Below are positions 13,272 through 36,093 of a stretch of DNA of 64,000 nucleotides, piece after piece; the first letter of the stretch is position 1; every line of letters starts with the position of its first letter. The notes beneath the pieces are model-generated. The model ran no database searches and was not told where the DNA came from. It saw only the letters and a program-made list of their open reading frames with translations. Made by a program: the position numbers and the translations under genes. Source of the stretch: Blastomussa wellsi (taxonomy: Eukaryota; Cnidaria; Anthozoa; Scleractinia; Plerogyridae); NCBI GenBank assembly GCA_947652115.1, contig OX393565.1, forward strand, positions 27,147,810 to 27,211,809. Direction: 5' to 3'.

Positions 13272-13643
13272 ACTAGGTAAGGTTTCAAACTTTATTGCAG
13301 ATTTTTGCAGGAAAAAGGAGATACTATCAGCTATATTATAAATCCATACAAAGTCTCATACCGAACTCTAATAGTACGCTTTGGTCACCTGTGCTCAGAG
13401 TAAGTGGCTTTAATTTTTGGTTGCCTAGAAAATCGCATAGAAAATCACTGGACTATTCTTGCTTGACGGGAAATAAATGGTGAATTATTTGTGAGGAAAA
13501 ATGAACAATGCGGTGCCAGTCTAGCAACATCAACGGATATAAAACAATCCAATATATCAACTTGGGTGCTATTTTTGAAGCTAGGGCAAATGACTGTATT
13601 TATGCTCTGAAACACCGCAACTGAATAATCGAAAAACCATTGT

Positions 13644-13767
13644 ATGGAAACCACTTTTGCGAGATTCGGGTCCAGTCTGCGAATGCTCGCGGCCAATATG
13701 GCCGCCGGCATAGCGTGGGTGTTGCAGATGAAACCAAAGCTTTGTACCTTCTCCAAATGCTTGTCAG
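13644..13767 (+). other. Candidate 5' leader exon of NDUFAF7
   Basis: An ATG-led frame (METTFARFGSSLRMLAANM) looks like a mitochondrial presequence and ends at a cag|gtttgt donor. Spliced to the obvious acceptor at 13854, it hits a stop at once. It would join in frame only if a weaker acceptor (taaag|aaactg, exon from 13875) is used. It is therefore either 5' UTR or an alternative N-terminus; cDNA would decide. Confidence 0.4.
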
Positions 13768-13887
13768 GTTTGTTTTTTTGCAAAATTACTGCATCACGTC
13801 GTGCTTAATTATGCATGTAATGTTGTGAGTGTCGCTCTGTGCCTGATTGCGCAGGGATCGGGGTGTAAAGAAACTGCAAGAGCCAAG

Positions 13888-23470
<9,583 letters not shown>

Positions 23471-23631
23471 CAAAAGGAATACAGGAATATAGGAATACGC
23501 CTGGTTTGTGTGATTGGCGCCGTTTACTTGGTCTGTAAAAAATAGCAACTGAGTGTAAAAAATACACTTCCCACCAAGGCTAGCAGTAGCTATCAGTCCG
23601 CCTAGTTCACTTGTAAATATCGTTGACTGGA

Positions 23632-23637
23632 AATAAA
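23632..23637 (+). terminator. Polyadenylation signal of NDUFAF7
   Basis: AATAAA lies 162 bases after the NDUFAF7 stop codon and is followed by a GT/T-rich tract (ttgttgttgttgttgttgg), as expected of a cleavage and polyadenylation region. Confidence 0.7.
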
Positions 23638-23817
23638 GATTTGTTGTTGTTGTTGTTGGTAGTACACGTTGAAAAATTTAACCTGCTTTTCTTTACTGTC
23701 TTGAATTCTCCAAAACCTCCTCGTGTTTAGATGAGGCTATGTAAATACGGCAAAGTCCTCTATTACCAACGTAATAGTGAGCATAAATTACTTGATCTGC
23801 CAATAGCCAATTTCGTT

Positions 23818-23823
23818 TTTATT
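23818..23823 (-). terminator. Likely polyadenylation signal of the ABCC4-like gene
   Basis: TTTATT on the plus strand gives AATAAA on the minus strand about 210 bases after the ABC transporter stop. With the NDUFAF7 signal at 23632, the two convergent genes end within about 200 bp of each other. Confidence 0.5.
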
Positions 23824-24030
23824 TTCTGAAAGCCTTGTGGTGTTATCCAGAGGTGATTCTGTTGTATTTATCGGGCGTTCCCCTCTACAGTTAATTGTCC
23901 GTTCACCCTAAAAACATGTCTTCACTGATAACTATAACTGCTTATTATAATTTTGTAGAATCTAAATCATCTCAGTCTATTTCTTGCTATTAATGGCTAG
24001 CACTATGGGTTGTATATATCTCATTAATCT

Positions 24031-27000
24031 TCATTTGGAGCAGATCTTAAAATGCTGAGAGACGGCCATGCCGTAAAACACTCCACCCTCCCGACCCAGC
24101 AGAGCATCTGGGCTGCCTAGTTCAGCAACCTCGCCTTCTCTCATCACAATAATCATTTCACAGTCTCGAATGGTGTTCAATCGATGCGCTATAGTAATCA
24201 CAGTACAGTTCTTGAGTTTCTCGCGCACAATGTCCCAAATTGTCTGTTCTGTCTTTGGATCCACTTGCGCTGTGGGTTCATCCAAGATAACGATCTTATT
24301 TCGTTGTAACAATGTGCGAGCCAAACACACGAGTTGCCGTTCACCGACGCTTAAGTTTCCACCTCTCTCTACTAACATGTGGTCGAGTTTTCCTTCAAGC
24401 CTTTCAATCAACGGCTTGAGTTGCACGGTTTCTAACGCAGACCACAAGTCCACTTCGTCGTGAGTCGCCAAGGAATCTAAATTATTTCTTATAGATCCGC
24501 TAAAAAGCACAGGAGTTTGGCTAAGAACGGACAGACATCGACGCGATTCTTGAAGGTTCACTCTGTTTACATCCACTCCGTCGATTGATATGTCACCTTC
24601 TGCTTCAGGCATGCGTAGAAGTGCTGCAATGATTGACGACTTCCCATCTCCTGTTCTACCCACAATTCCCACTTTCCTCTGTCCTTGAATATCAAAGCTC
24701 AGGTTCTTAAGAATTTGCGGACCGCCTTCGTAGTACCTCAAAGTGACATTTCTAAAGCTTATACTACCATCACGTTGCCAGTCATCAGGGGGCATCGTGT
24801 TGATGTCGTAACCTGGCTCACGATCGAGTTCGGTATACGTAATTATTCGCTCCACTGACGTCATCAAGTTTTCTAGCTCTGCAAATTGTCGCGTGGCAAC
24901 CTTGGAAGCAAGGACAGTCCCAGACAGGAAAACCAATATAAGGCCAGATACAGCTGTTGATAGAATGAAGAGAGATAAGCACTTTTTCAGGCGAAGCAAA
25001 TAGGCCATTTACGAGTTTCCTTTTCCTTCTGTTTCAAAACGAGTCTAAGTGCGAAACTATTCAAATGGAAATGAGCTCGTTTTCCTGGAGATGAAAATGC
25101 AGCTAAAACACATTTTCATAACAATGGTTTCGCACTTAGACTCGTTTTGACACTGAGGCGAAAGAGAACTCGGAAATGACCAATTTCAATGCATCTGTGC
25201 AGGTATGGAGAAAGTCAACAAGTTTCGCCAACAATTGAAGCCTTGAGTTAAGCTACGTGACTACAGATTGTGAGTAATAATGGTCATAATAACACGCACA
25301 ACGTCACTGGAAACCAATTTATCATTTTATTGCAAAAGCATAACCAGTTTAAACTGTTTTGTCCCAAGTGGACTCGCGATCACAAAGTTACCTTCACTAA
25401 TCTTCGCTCTATATAACAATTTCAATCAAGCACTGACCACCACATCCAGGGCCGTATCTACCAAGAGGCAAGACGAGGCAATTGCCTCGTCTAGATTTTA
25501 TCCCAAAATGAAAAGCGAAATACATTCAATTGGGAAAATATTCTGAAGAAAAACCTCACGAAAAATGCTAAAAGTCAGTGCTTCTTGATTTCAACATTAT
25601 GGGTTGAGGGATGCCCGTAGACCCCCTTGTGGGCGGCTCCGTCGGTGCTCAAAACGTTTGCCTCGTCTGTGTCAAACGCCAAGTTTGGCCTCGGCCTAAC
25701 ATCCAATTCTTACACAGGCGGCCCATACGTTGTATGTGATTTACGTCGCCTATTGTAAGAGAATGTACGAGAAAAGTTCGAAAATTGCCCTAAATTCAAC
25801 GTGTGGAAAAGAATGGAAATAGTATTTTACTTGAGTTATTTTGATGTCTCTGTGGTCTTGGAGTCGATTTAAATGACATTTAGGCAAGTTTCACTTTCTG
25901 TAGTTTGGGCAGGCAAATCACATACAACGTATGGGCCTTATTCATTATTCATTATTATTATTATTAAATCCTATAATGCATCATACCCAACAATGCTATC
26001 ATTTGATCAATAACATACTGGTCAGATTACCTGCATTTAGAGAAATGAGAACGCACACTGCAGCTACTAAACCAAGAAACACTGTACACAGGATATCCAC
26101 TCGAACACTAAACCATCTTCCGCTCGCCAATACCATAGAAAAAACTTGGTTGTGTCGGTCTCGGCGTCTAGAGGGAGATAAAACATACAGCTTGTCAAGT
26201 TCGCAATTATGATGTGTCTTGTTTCTTAAGCTCCGCAGGAGCTCTTCTAAAGTACAGAACGGGCCTGAGCAGGCAACTAAAGAATGGAACAAAATGAAAG
26301 TTAATGACTGTTCGAAATATAGTTTTTTACTTATCGATGGCACAGACGATAGACCGATAGCACTGAGAATTGCGAAAGACATTTATTAACAAGTGACGCG
26401 GAAAGAACCTAGTAGTCAGTGGCATGGTAGGCACCGACTTGTCCACCTTTTTACGAAGAAGCACAAACAGAGGACAGCCACGTGACCAAGAGAAGCGTGG
26501 ACAAAGAAACAAAGGAGCCTAAAACTACAAACTTTCATGGCTTTGGGAAGATGATATTTTACCGTGTCTTAAAATAAAATGCAACTAAATGAAAGAAAAT
26601 AAATAATAGATGTTTTGGTTTGTTCGTGTCTTTCATTCCACCGCAGTTTACTGAAAGTAAAAATAGCATAGCCTATGACGACATACATCAGCCCATTTCC
26701 ACAACGCAAAGGTCTTCGGATGAACAAGAGAATATTCTTATTCGGAGTATCAATCAAAGTTATCCCTTGGTCCTCGAAATCCCAAATACGTCGTTGCGAT
26801 CAAATTAGCGAGTTAAAGTAAAACCCAAGCCCGAATAAAAATTTGACACCATCCCAATCCATTCGAGTTCTCCTAAATCCCCTTACTTAATAAATCCAAA
26901 TCCGTCGCTTGAAACGTAATATTACCTGTAGAACTGATCCATGAATCCTCTGTGTTCGAATGGTGTCCAGGCCTGCCATGGTTTCTGAGAAGTGCGAGAA

Positions 27001-30000
27001 GACTGGGCTTCTACATATAGATTCCAGTCTCTTTAACTCGCGCGACGTCCTCAAAAAATAACTTGTCAAGTAAACAAAAAGACCCGCAATAGGAACCACT
27101 ATGAGGAAGATCCAAAAATTAGCAACTGCTGGAATCAAGACAGAAAAAAATAATAGTAGGTAAGCCTGAATGACGAATACAAATTTCATCGGGAGTTCTT
27201 CATCCATGCAGCCGACGTCTTCAGAGAATCTGTTCAATATTCGTCCCGCGGGATTAATGTCGAAAAAAAGGACTGGAGCGTGCAATATGCTGCTGACCAT
27301 TTGATCGTGCAGGCGCTCAGAAGATCTGAGAGAGATGTAAAAGAAAGCAAAGACACAGATCAAACAAAGGACCAGGGATCCCCAGACAAGACCAGCGTAA
27401 ATGCCCAGGATTGTTGAATCTTTTTGGTGCGACAAAGGCATACTTGTCAAATAGGCTAGCCAGACGTGAGGAGAAGTCAAGCAAACTGTAAAAATAAAAA
27501 CAAACAAACAAAAAAAATCAGTCAGTCTGGATAGGCAGCGCTCCATTTCTCCTCCCCCATTTGACATAATAGCCGCCATATTAGTGGAGAATAACCGAAA
27601 GGTCTCTTATGGGCCTCTCTCTTCTGTTGGTACCGCGTGGCCCCGAGTCTTTGCCATGTTCAAAGATGAAAACTACCTATTCTCCAACCCTATTCCGGCT
27701 CAGTGTTTGTGGTCATAACTAAAGCAACTGAGTATGTTTTACAAAAAAATGTAATCCGAAAGCAACACACTAAGTCTTCAAACTAAAACAATTTAGAACA
27801 CTGCAGCGCGTTTCAATTTAAGCGTCATAAAATCAAAACCAAAATAATTACTTTGGCCAATCAGAAAGAACGCAGACAATTCAGTGAACCAAACAAAACT
27901 CGAAGTAATTACACGTAGCGACACCAAGCGCGGGAAAACTTGCGCGCGCGAGTCACAAATATTAGTTTTGGATTTAATCATAATCATTATAATTTCCTCA
28001 CAACTGATTGGTGCATAAACTGCTGTATTTTGCATTAATTAATCTTCAAAGTTGTAATCGGACAGTGTAATCGGACAGTTGGCTGTAATCGGACACCTGT
28101 AATCGGACAGTTACATAAGCCAATCATTTTAATTCCTGTCAGCTAAATCCACCAATCACCAAATTGATTACAATCACTATAGCAACAAAAATTTACCCTT
28201 CACAGCTGGGGCTTTTCCAAAATGCCGGAATTTGTAACTTCAGACGTAACTTTAGATAATGTTTTCGGAATTTGTAATTATCATATTTTAAGAATTGCTA
28301 TTAAAAGTTTTTTTCAAGGAAAACTGCTTGTTTTTCGGAGATTGTGATCATACTCGTGATTAACAAATCGGACTCCCGCTTCGCGGTCGTCCGATTTTGT
28401 TAATAACTCATATGATTACAGACCAATTTAGACTCCACTCAAAATGCGGTGCAAAACCAAAGCAATTCACTAAATAGATTAGTTTTGACACCCAATTGAA
28501 AACCGCTCTATCATCTTGAATTCCATCTTTGGTGTTAAGGGCTAACTCTGCTCTATCATTTGTTAAGGATTTTTTGCTCTTTCCGTGAAACGTACGTCGT
28601 GGTAGCGGGTACGAACAAGCTCCGGAAAGACAAAATTACATGTGAGAATGGGAGGGATGACTCTTGTTAACTAAAACGTCGGGTTAAGTGCCTGATTCCC
28701 TACCAACAGAACTGAGAAAGCTTTTCTCTTACCTTGCATTACTAGAAATAATAAAATCATTCCAAATATAGCAACTGGGTGCATTCCAGCTCTGAAGTAT
28801 TTCCAGTACAATTCAAACGAGATCGCTCCAATAACCCGGTCTTCTTCAGAAATTTCCAGATGTTCGGGAGAGTTTCTGTCGTGCGGTGGGACGACTGTGT
28901 CGCTTATCTTACTATCTTGGTGGTCATTCTTTGGAGAAATTGCTTCATTACTGATTGGCAAATCTAAGGTGAAATTTACTGCATTTTCCTGTTTCAGCGC
29001 AGAAAAACGTCTTTTTTGCACCACAGAGCCATTGTCTAGCACAATGACTTGGTCTGCTACCGCCATGTGCCTCTTGTTATGCGTGACAAGAATCCTAGTC
29101 TTCTCACCAAGATGCTGGCAAATGCACTGGGTGAATATGTGATCCCCGACTTTAACATCCACAGCACTTAGAGGATCATCCATTAGATACATGTCTGCAT
29201 TTGCGTATACTGCTCGTGCCAGGCTCACGCGAGCCTGCTGTCCTCCACTCAGCACAACACCGCGCTCCCCAACAAATGTAAGATCGCCTCTCGGAAATCT
29301 GCTCAAATCTTCCTGGAGAGCGCACACTTCAATAACTTTAGCAAACTTACTTTCATCGTATGTTTTGCCGAATAAGATGTTGTCTCGAATGGTTCCAGAA
29401 AAGACCCAGGCTTTTTGTGGTACATAAGCAATATCCCCAGAGTAGATTATTGTCCCACTTGATAAGATGACCTCGCCAGCTATTGACGAGAGAAGAGTGG
29501 ACTTTCCACTTCCAACCTGGCCAGTGATAACGGTAAAACTTTTTTCGGGTGCATCAAAACTCACATCATGCAGAATATACTTTTCATAGGATCCTGTCAT
29601 GGAATATGTTGCATGGGAGACTATTATTCCATTTTGCAATTCATTTGAGTATCGCTCATCCAGTGCCACGAAATCGTTCATTTTGCATACAGTGTCTCCA
29701 GGATTCTTTCCAGGGAGGGTGGAGACAGGTGGAGGAGTTTCTGAATTGCATAACAAGGGATGGTGCCCATTATCTTTAAGAGACTGGCCGGAAATACGAG
29801 TGCAGCCATTGTCTCTGTCCTGATAACCAACGGACAAATTCGCTAAAAGGAGAAAGTTTTGTGTTCTTGCAAATGAAACAAGGGATTCGAAGACAGAAGG
29901 AGCTTGGAATGTTAACCTGAATGACACGTTCCGTCTTATAATCTGATCCATGAAGACAAGTAACATAAAAGCTTTCTCTGGTGTGAGAGCGTGACCCGTG

Positions 30001-32262
30001 ATAATGATTGTTATGGCAGAGATGAACGTTGCTACGATTCCGATAACGAAGCACAGTGGTTGTATTGTTGCTAACAGAGCACTTTTCTTCAGGATTTCCA
30101 CAATTTCCATCCTGAAAGATAAGATTATATCACATGACTACTATTACACCTTACGACGTCATTAAGAACGTACACATTTTGCAATGAACATTACTTTCAA
30201 GCAGCAAATGGCACATTAGTATCATCAATTAGTAAAGCATGGAAAACTGCATTTGATTACCTTTTAATATCATAGGTGACAAATTACGCTCACAGTATTA
30301 TTCGTGGAGTTAATTTGTTTGTTGTATCGAGAAATTTCGCACCAAACGTTGCCATGGCAATTTTATAAATTTCACATGTGAAATTACAAATTAACGCTGA
30401 AATTTCGCGACAAGATTAAGGAGTAATTTGTCACTCATTACATCGAGAAATGAGATCTCAACTTGAAAAGATCGGGATGACTTTTTTAAGTTCTGTCCTG
30501 GTGATTTGGTCACCACAATTTGCTTGATATCCATCTCTTTATATTCTAGGAACATTTCCTGTATGGGTGAAAGAACTAAGTCATAATAAATTTTGTGGCC
30601 ATTTTACTAAAAATGCCGAAAACTGTCCGTGAGAGTGTCCCTTTAATCAGCGTTGTATATAACTGGTTTAGTTTAACTCACCTTCGCAACACTTTTACTT
30701 TTTCTCTATAACTGTCTACCCACGCATGCGCCTTGAGGACACGAATTCCTGACACCAGTTCATCCATCAATAATATCCGTTGATCTGACACCTCAGCTAC
30801 TTGCCTGCGAATCTTAGCACATGCAGATGATGTGATGAATATATACGGCACGGCGAGTAAAATAAGCAACACGCCCATGAGTGACTGCCAGCCAATAACA
30901 TACACCATTAGCGACACTGCAATTAGAAGTTCAACAACTGAAGACATACAGGCGACTAGATCCCGGGGAACCTGTGCAATTCGCTTAAGGTCATTAGATA
31001 TCAAGTCGATCACGTGACCTGATGTTACCTCTTGCAATGTTTGTTGGCTTATCAAGGTGATCTGTAGAAAAAGACAATTCTGAGGTTAGTATGAAGATCG
31101 TGTAAGCATCCCCGAGGTTCCTATCAAATAAAGATTTGTCGAGATGGTGCGTCGCCTTTTGCACTCGACAGAAGCTACGTACTTTTAAGGAAGTCAGTTC
31201 GGGACTTATGTAGAGCTAACCCATTTTCCTTGTCTCTGAGTCCGTATTCTGTGTTGAATGGCATAAACATATCTTTTAAGTACTGCGGCGGTAGCTAATT
31301 CAAGGTTTTAAACATTAATTTCGCTTTTTTCCGTCTGGTATCCCGCCGTACATTTGAGTGAAGAGCGGTAACGCTAGAGTGATAGTCAGATTTTGTGATA
31401 ACCCTAATGGCGCGATTTTTAAGACTTTATAATTTATCAGCAAATGTATTGCCGACACCGTCCCACACGGGTGATCAGTAGTCAAAATAATGTTCGATTA
31501 AAGCTCTGTATATCAAAATAGCCGTATCATCACAAATGAACGGCCTCAGCCTTTTAAGTGCTCCTATACCAGAGGAAACAGCCCTTGGTGTCTCGTTAAT
31601 ACGCTGATGGCTGAGACCAGGAGAGATTTTGGTCGATATGGATTCCCAGTGACTTAGTGTGACGAACCCTGCTGATCCGTTCACCTTCAATATAAAAACA
31701 CCACAACTACCTTTTTATAAACGAGTCCCTGCAAAGCGCTTTGCAATTTCATGCCAAGTAGCTCCAAGTAAAAGTAACTGTTGTTGGAAAATATGTACAG
31801 TAAGCCATTGAAACTCATCAGTCCTGCACAAATATATAAATACACAGGATCGGCGTTTCCAGACCTCAGAAAATGAACAATAATCCCAATCAGTAACGGT
31901 TGCATAACTTGGGCAACAAATTCTAAAAGAGGCAGCAAACAAGATATGCAAAATTATTTGAAGGGGATTATCTTTATGACGCTTTTCCATAGTTTAGGTT
32001 CTGTTCCTTCTACATTGCACTTTTGAAGGTCGCTGTTCCATTGCTTCTGAAGACGTTCTGTGATGTCACGTGTTCTATCTTGATGGTGAAGAGGCAGGAA
32101 GTCAGATTCAACTAACGTTTGTCTAGTTCCTTTCCTAAAAATGCCATTCAGCCACCAAAATGTGAAGATAGAGAAGTAATTTGCAGTGGTTAGTGGATGA
32201 TGGAGTCCATGAAGATCTTCTGCGTCATGGCCAGGAACTCTTTTGTAGCCTTTCTTTGCCAT
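24031..32262 (-). CDS. MRP4/ABCC4-type full ABC exporter (possibly disrupted)
   Basis: Coding blocks: 32262-31711, 31061-30682, 30111-28733, 27485-26926, about 26167-26031 and 24953-24031 (TGA), about 1310 codons, the usual size of MRP4. The order is a short ABCC N-terminus (no TMD0), TMD1, NBD1, TMD2, NBD2. NBD1 has Walker [10 protein letters not shown] (about residue 508), signature [14 protein letters not shown] and Walker [16 protein letters not shown]2 has [34 protein letters not shown] and H-loop [11 protein letters not shown]2 carries the MRP4-like [20 protein letters not shown] and [14 protein letters not shown]4 proteins export cyclic nucleotides, conjugates and drugs across the plasma membrane. 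Two oddities: codon 103 is TAA (31956-31954) inside an otherwise continuous homologous exon, and the 26926/26167 junction does not keep frame with the best acceptor. It could be a decaying paralogue, a variant allele, or carry assembly errors. Confidence 0.88.
25720..25937. mobile_element. 218-bp MITE with perfect 23-bp TIRs
   Basis: ggcccatacgttgtatgtga (continuing ttt) at 25720-25742 is exactly reverse-complemented at 25915-25937. The AT-rich interior has no ORF. It lies in an intron of the ABC transporter, directly beside another repeat beginning cagggccgtatctacc at 25450 (a hAT-like end), whose other end I did not find. Confidence 0.8.
28054..28112. repeat. TGTAATCGGACA tandem repeat
   Basis: Four copies of tgtaatcggaca(g/c) occur within about 60 bases in an ABC transporter intron. 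The word atcggac recurs at 28376, and gtccgat at 28408, within an inverted repeat (gattaacaaatcggac against gtccgattttgttaat). The two stretches may be parts of one element. Confidence 0.7.
28362..28470. repeat. Interspersed repeat shared with 57324-57400
   Basis: Both places carry gattaacaaat, ttttgttaat, an actc(a/g)tatgattacagacc block and gactccactca in the same order. Here a further inverted pair around atcggactcccgcttcgcgg is present. Two copies in one window suggest an abundant family in this genome. Confidence 0.6.
31275..31690 (-). pseudogene. Fragment of a non-LTR retrotransposon reverse transcriptase
   Basis: The minus strand encodes [33 protein letters not shown], then (past stop codons) [20 protein letters not shown] and KLMFKT. 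This is the C-terminal region of CR1/L2/Jockey-type reverse transcriptases, the same region seen in the better-preserved copy at 45774-46806. Several stop codons make it dead. It lies in the ABC transporter intron between 31061 and 31711, in the same orientation as the gene. Confidence 0.75.
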
Positions 32263-35200
32263 AGTACTGTAAGAAAATAAAAACAAATTAACTAAGCAAA
32301 GGTTTGCAAGGTTCACTTGTAGAAAGGTAGACATATGTAGTGGCAATACAGGGATTGCAGGTGCACCAATTCACGTTGAAAATAACGTTTAGTAAACATT
32401 TGTACCTGTTGTACCAATTAACAGAACGAGACCCCGTGACGTCAAAGTTTGTTGCCATGGCAACGTCAAAAGAGGTCAAAGATACCCTACATTTGGCCTT
32501 TACAGGCTAATAACGTAAAAACTGATCGGTGCAATTGTTTTTATTTTTGATGTTTTGTTGTCTGATCGACAACAGAGAGGTATTAATTCAGTTAATAGGA
32601 TTCAGGAACTGAACCCTAGCAACAGACATTTTTAAGAATTTGTAGAGATGTATCTTTCGTTGATTAAACAAAAATATATTAAAAGCAGTTTCACTTTTAA
32701 GTTATCGACCCGAAAGGGTAAAATATAGGGTAACTTTAACCACTTTTGAAATTTCCATGACAACAAATTTTGACGTCATTTTGATCTGAATTTGTTAACT
32801 GATAAATCCTATATAAGATTACTGTTTCATCCGCAAATCGGCCTTGCTGTAATGAAATGCCAAATATGGGAAAGTCTAAACTATTGTGAACACTCACTCC
32901 GTTTCGAAGCCAGTTTTCTCAAGCCATGGATGTTTCGAAGCGCAAACGATATCGAAGTGGTACCTCTATGAACGAGACATATCTTTGGATCTGAAAATAA
33001 TAGATAACGCGCCAAAACGATGCTCCTAGCTCCTAGCCCTATAAAACAATAGAGGTAGTGCTTACGGAGAACCAACGAAAATAGGGGTTCTAAAGACATA
33101 GGGGCTTCGCCGGTTGAGAGGATCGCGGGCGCACGGAAACACTCACAACTCACCCAGGCCTCGTTTACATTTTGACACTGTAAATCAGCAAATCTTTTAT
33201 AAGTGAAGAAAAAGAATCCAATTGGCCTCAAATTTCGTTGCCGTGGCAACGCGAAAAGAGGTAAAAATACAAAGTTAATAACTTGGAAACTGCTCTTTGA
33301 AACCCTTTGTTCTTGAAACGTTTTTTTTAACATTAAAGGGGCATTGTCGCGATGAGTTTTGAGTGTTCAAGTTAATTGTGTGCTAAAGGGATTGCTTAAA
33401 GACCCATGGCGAACCACTATGCATTGCGCGTATTTGTTATTGTTTTGATGAACGTAGAATCGAGGCGCTTTTGTCTAACAGGCACTTTTCGACTCACATC
33501 AAAGATGGCGACTGCAGTTGACGCGCGCAGTGCGTACTGGTTCGTCATGGGCCTTGAATGCCTCAAGCGCGAAGGCTTTGTAACGGCGCCATCAATAATA
33601 ATTCAAAAAAGTAATATCGCAAACACTCACGGGTACTCTCTCAATTCGTCAAGGGTTTTGTCCTCGTGTACCGGTGTACAAGGGACTAATCATTGTAATT
33701 TCTTTCTTTGTTTAGGAGTCATTGGTAGTCTATTGGTTTACTGTTGTGTATTGTTGAGTCATTTGTATACGTATCGGTTTTTGTGAACCGCTACACGAGG
33801 ACAGAACCTGTTTAAGTAAGGGGCACAATGGGAACATGTCACGTTGCTACGACACACGTTGTCGTGTTGCTAGGCAACAGTCGGCCACTCGGCCTGTTCC
33901 ACGCAAAGGTATAGTACGAGTAGTCTTTACGAGTACGAGTACGAGTAGTCTTTAAGATGGAACAGCGGAATGTTGAATAAATCGAGAGCAGAAGCCCCAG
34001 AACAACTAAATTCCCTGATGCCTACTTACCAAACTAATTTTAACTAAATTGATAAAATATATTTAAAAATTAACCTATTTAAAAATGACTGTTTAAAACG
34101 CTCCGTATTAACTTTCGGCCACTGACTTTGAATTTTCCTAAGCTTTCTTGAAGAATCTTTAACAGAAGGCATTAACGCACTAAGTGGGTGTTACTTTTTA
34201 TTTGCATAAAAATGATAAATTTCCGCTCAAGCATAGCCATGGTCTGAGGAAAAGAGGACAACTACTTTCAGTAATCTATCTATAAAGCCGCGACAGAAGC
34301 TGAATGTTATTACGTTCTCAGATTCTTCTTCTTTGGAAGACACAAAGCACAACAAATTAAAAGTGATTTTCTAGATTTGCATTTGATTCGCTTCGTGCCG
34401 TAAGCTAGCAATCGATAAGAACTAAGAAGGTAAGTCACTATGAATACAGAAAAATACGTTAATAAGCGATGTGCATGCTCCTGTTTGAATCGGAGAGAAT
34501 TTCTTACCTTCGTTATCCCAAAAGGCCTCCAAAATATCGGCAAAAAAGATTATTGTTCTCCGCTCGAAACAAGCCCGCCCAGTGATGGTATCGACTCCTC
34601 GCTGTTGCCTTTTCAATGAAGATGAAGCACGCAGCGACAACCAATAAGAAGCCACTTGAATATTTCGATGCCATCTCTCAGTACTCGTTACGCTTCATCG
34701 TTTCTCCATGGGAGTAGTCGATCGTGCAAAGGAAATATTGAAAACTAGGGAATTCACGATAGAAGTAGATATTTCATTCATTTTCTCTTATACACGTCGA
34801 TAACAAGCTAGGGTAGAGATTTTTATTTTCACGGATTACTTGGCGAATTTTGTTGGAAAATAAATAAGTGTCAAATAATCCACTTTGACATTTATTTATT
34901 TATTTATTCAGAACGCTAGTGTGAGTTTTTTTCTTTGAATAAATCGAAGAGACCAACCCGTAGTTTAGTGGAACAGATAGATTGGGGAATCCGAGACATT
35001 GTGAGACCGTTTGTTTTTTTAGAAGTCAAGCCGAGACTGAGATTTTACAATTTTGTTGAGTCTGAAAAAATTATAAACCCATGGTTTATACCAGGGGTGA
35101 GGGTGGGAATTGTAATTGGAGGAGCTCGTATTCTGAACATACAGACAAACATACATAAGTTCATAAATGTTTTTTAACTCGAGATTTCCGATATTTTTGC

Positions 35201-35607
35201 GATACTGATTAAGTGAACAACGTACTTAAAGCATTGTAGTCGAAACAAACAAAAGAAATTCAAATATCAAATAATGCATATTCTTTTATAATCCTACTCC
35301 GTTAATCCTGACGTAAACACGGCCACTCGAACGAAATAGGTCTTCATAAATGGTCAAACAAAACACAAAAGTACTTGAGAAACGATATTGAACGTAAATT
35401 AACATGTAAATTCACTCAGAGAGGTGGAGACCTTCGTCGTTTTAAAATATGCTAAGCCCATTCTATTCTATTCTCGGTTCCTTTGTAGAATCTATTATCT
35501 AGTTATGTTCATCTTTCCATGGTTAATACTGCTTGTAACGCTTAAATTCTCGATTTTTTTAAAAAGTCATTTCAATATTACGTATGTTTCAAGAAGTGGA
35601 TTAGCCC

Positions 35608-35752
35608 AATTTTGATGTTTCAAAATCCAGCCTAAAACAATAGGCATTCACTCCGATGCTCTGGGGAATAAACCCCACAAACTCTATAGTTTATTCCCCA
35701 GAGCCTCGTGTTGATGTCTAATGTTTTAGGCTGAATTTTAAAACTAAAATTG
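35608..35752. mobile_element. MITE-like inverted repeat
   Basis: caattttgatgtttcaaaat with cagcctaaaac on the left is mirrored by gttttaggctg with attttaaaactaaaattg on the right. A second inner pair, ctctggggaataaac against gtttattccccagag, closes the hairpin. It resembles the inverted repeat at 51318-51478 in architecture and outer sequence. Confidence 0.7.
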
Positions 35753-36093
35753 AAATTGGTCTATTTGTGATATACGTATCTGTTGCAGACCTGTCGTGCA
35801 ATTTGATCATGGCCACCCTGATAACACGAACAGGCCATGAACAATTTGGTGGTATTTTTCATTTTTGCCTAGATTCACGCGCGCTTGTAATGAAAGAAAA
35901 GTTCGCCTTTGGTCAGAGTACTACGAAGGGGGGTTTAAAATTATTGTTAATACTGATATTTCTATTGTAGCTTTGTGTGCGACCTTCACAAACCGTTAAT
36001 CCTGCCGACTGTTTGAAGTGCCTTTATTTCTCAGTCAAACAAACAGTTGTTACGTACATAGAACGCCAGATGGAAATTACTTCACAATAGATC

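Larger units (their letters stand above)
6420..13643. other. Intergenic region between FGF and NDUFAF7 (head-to-head)
   Basis: The two flanking genes point away from each other, so this 7.2-kb stretch holds both promoters. I found no ORF with convincing protein homology or splice support; the longest (7633-7962, 6818-7207, 12166-12408) show no family pattern. It contains a flipped 20-bp repeat near 9041, a perfect 13-bp-arm palindrome at 12078, a (CTG)n tract at 12417-12815 and an inverted repeat at 13159. Confidence 0.55.

Noticed and set aside
31923..31986. 58-nt intron removing the in-frame TAA of the ABCC4-like gene
   Set aside because: The only nearby GT (gtcata) with the tttag acceptor puts the downstream exon out of frame, while unspliced homology is continuous.
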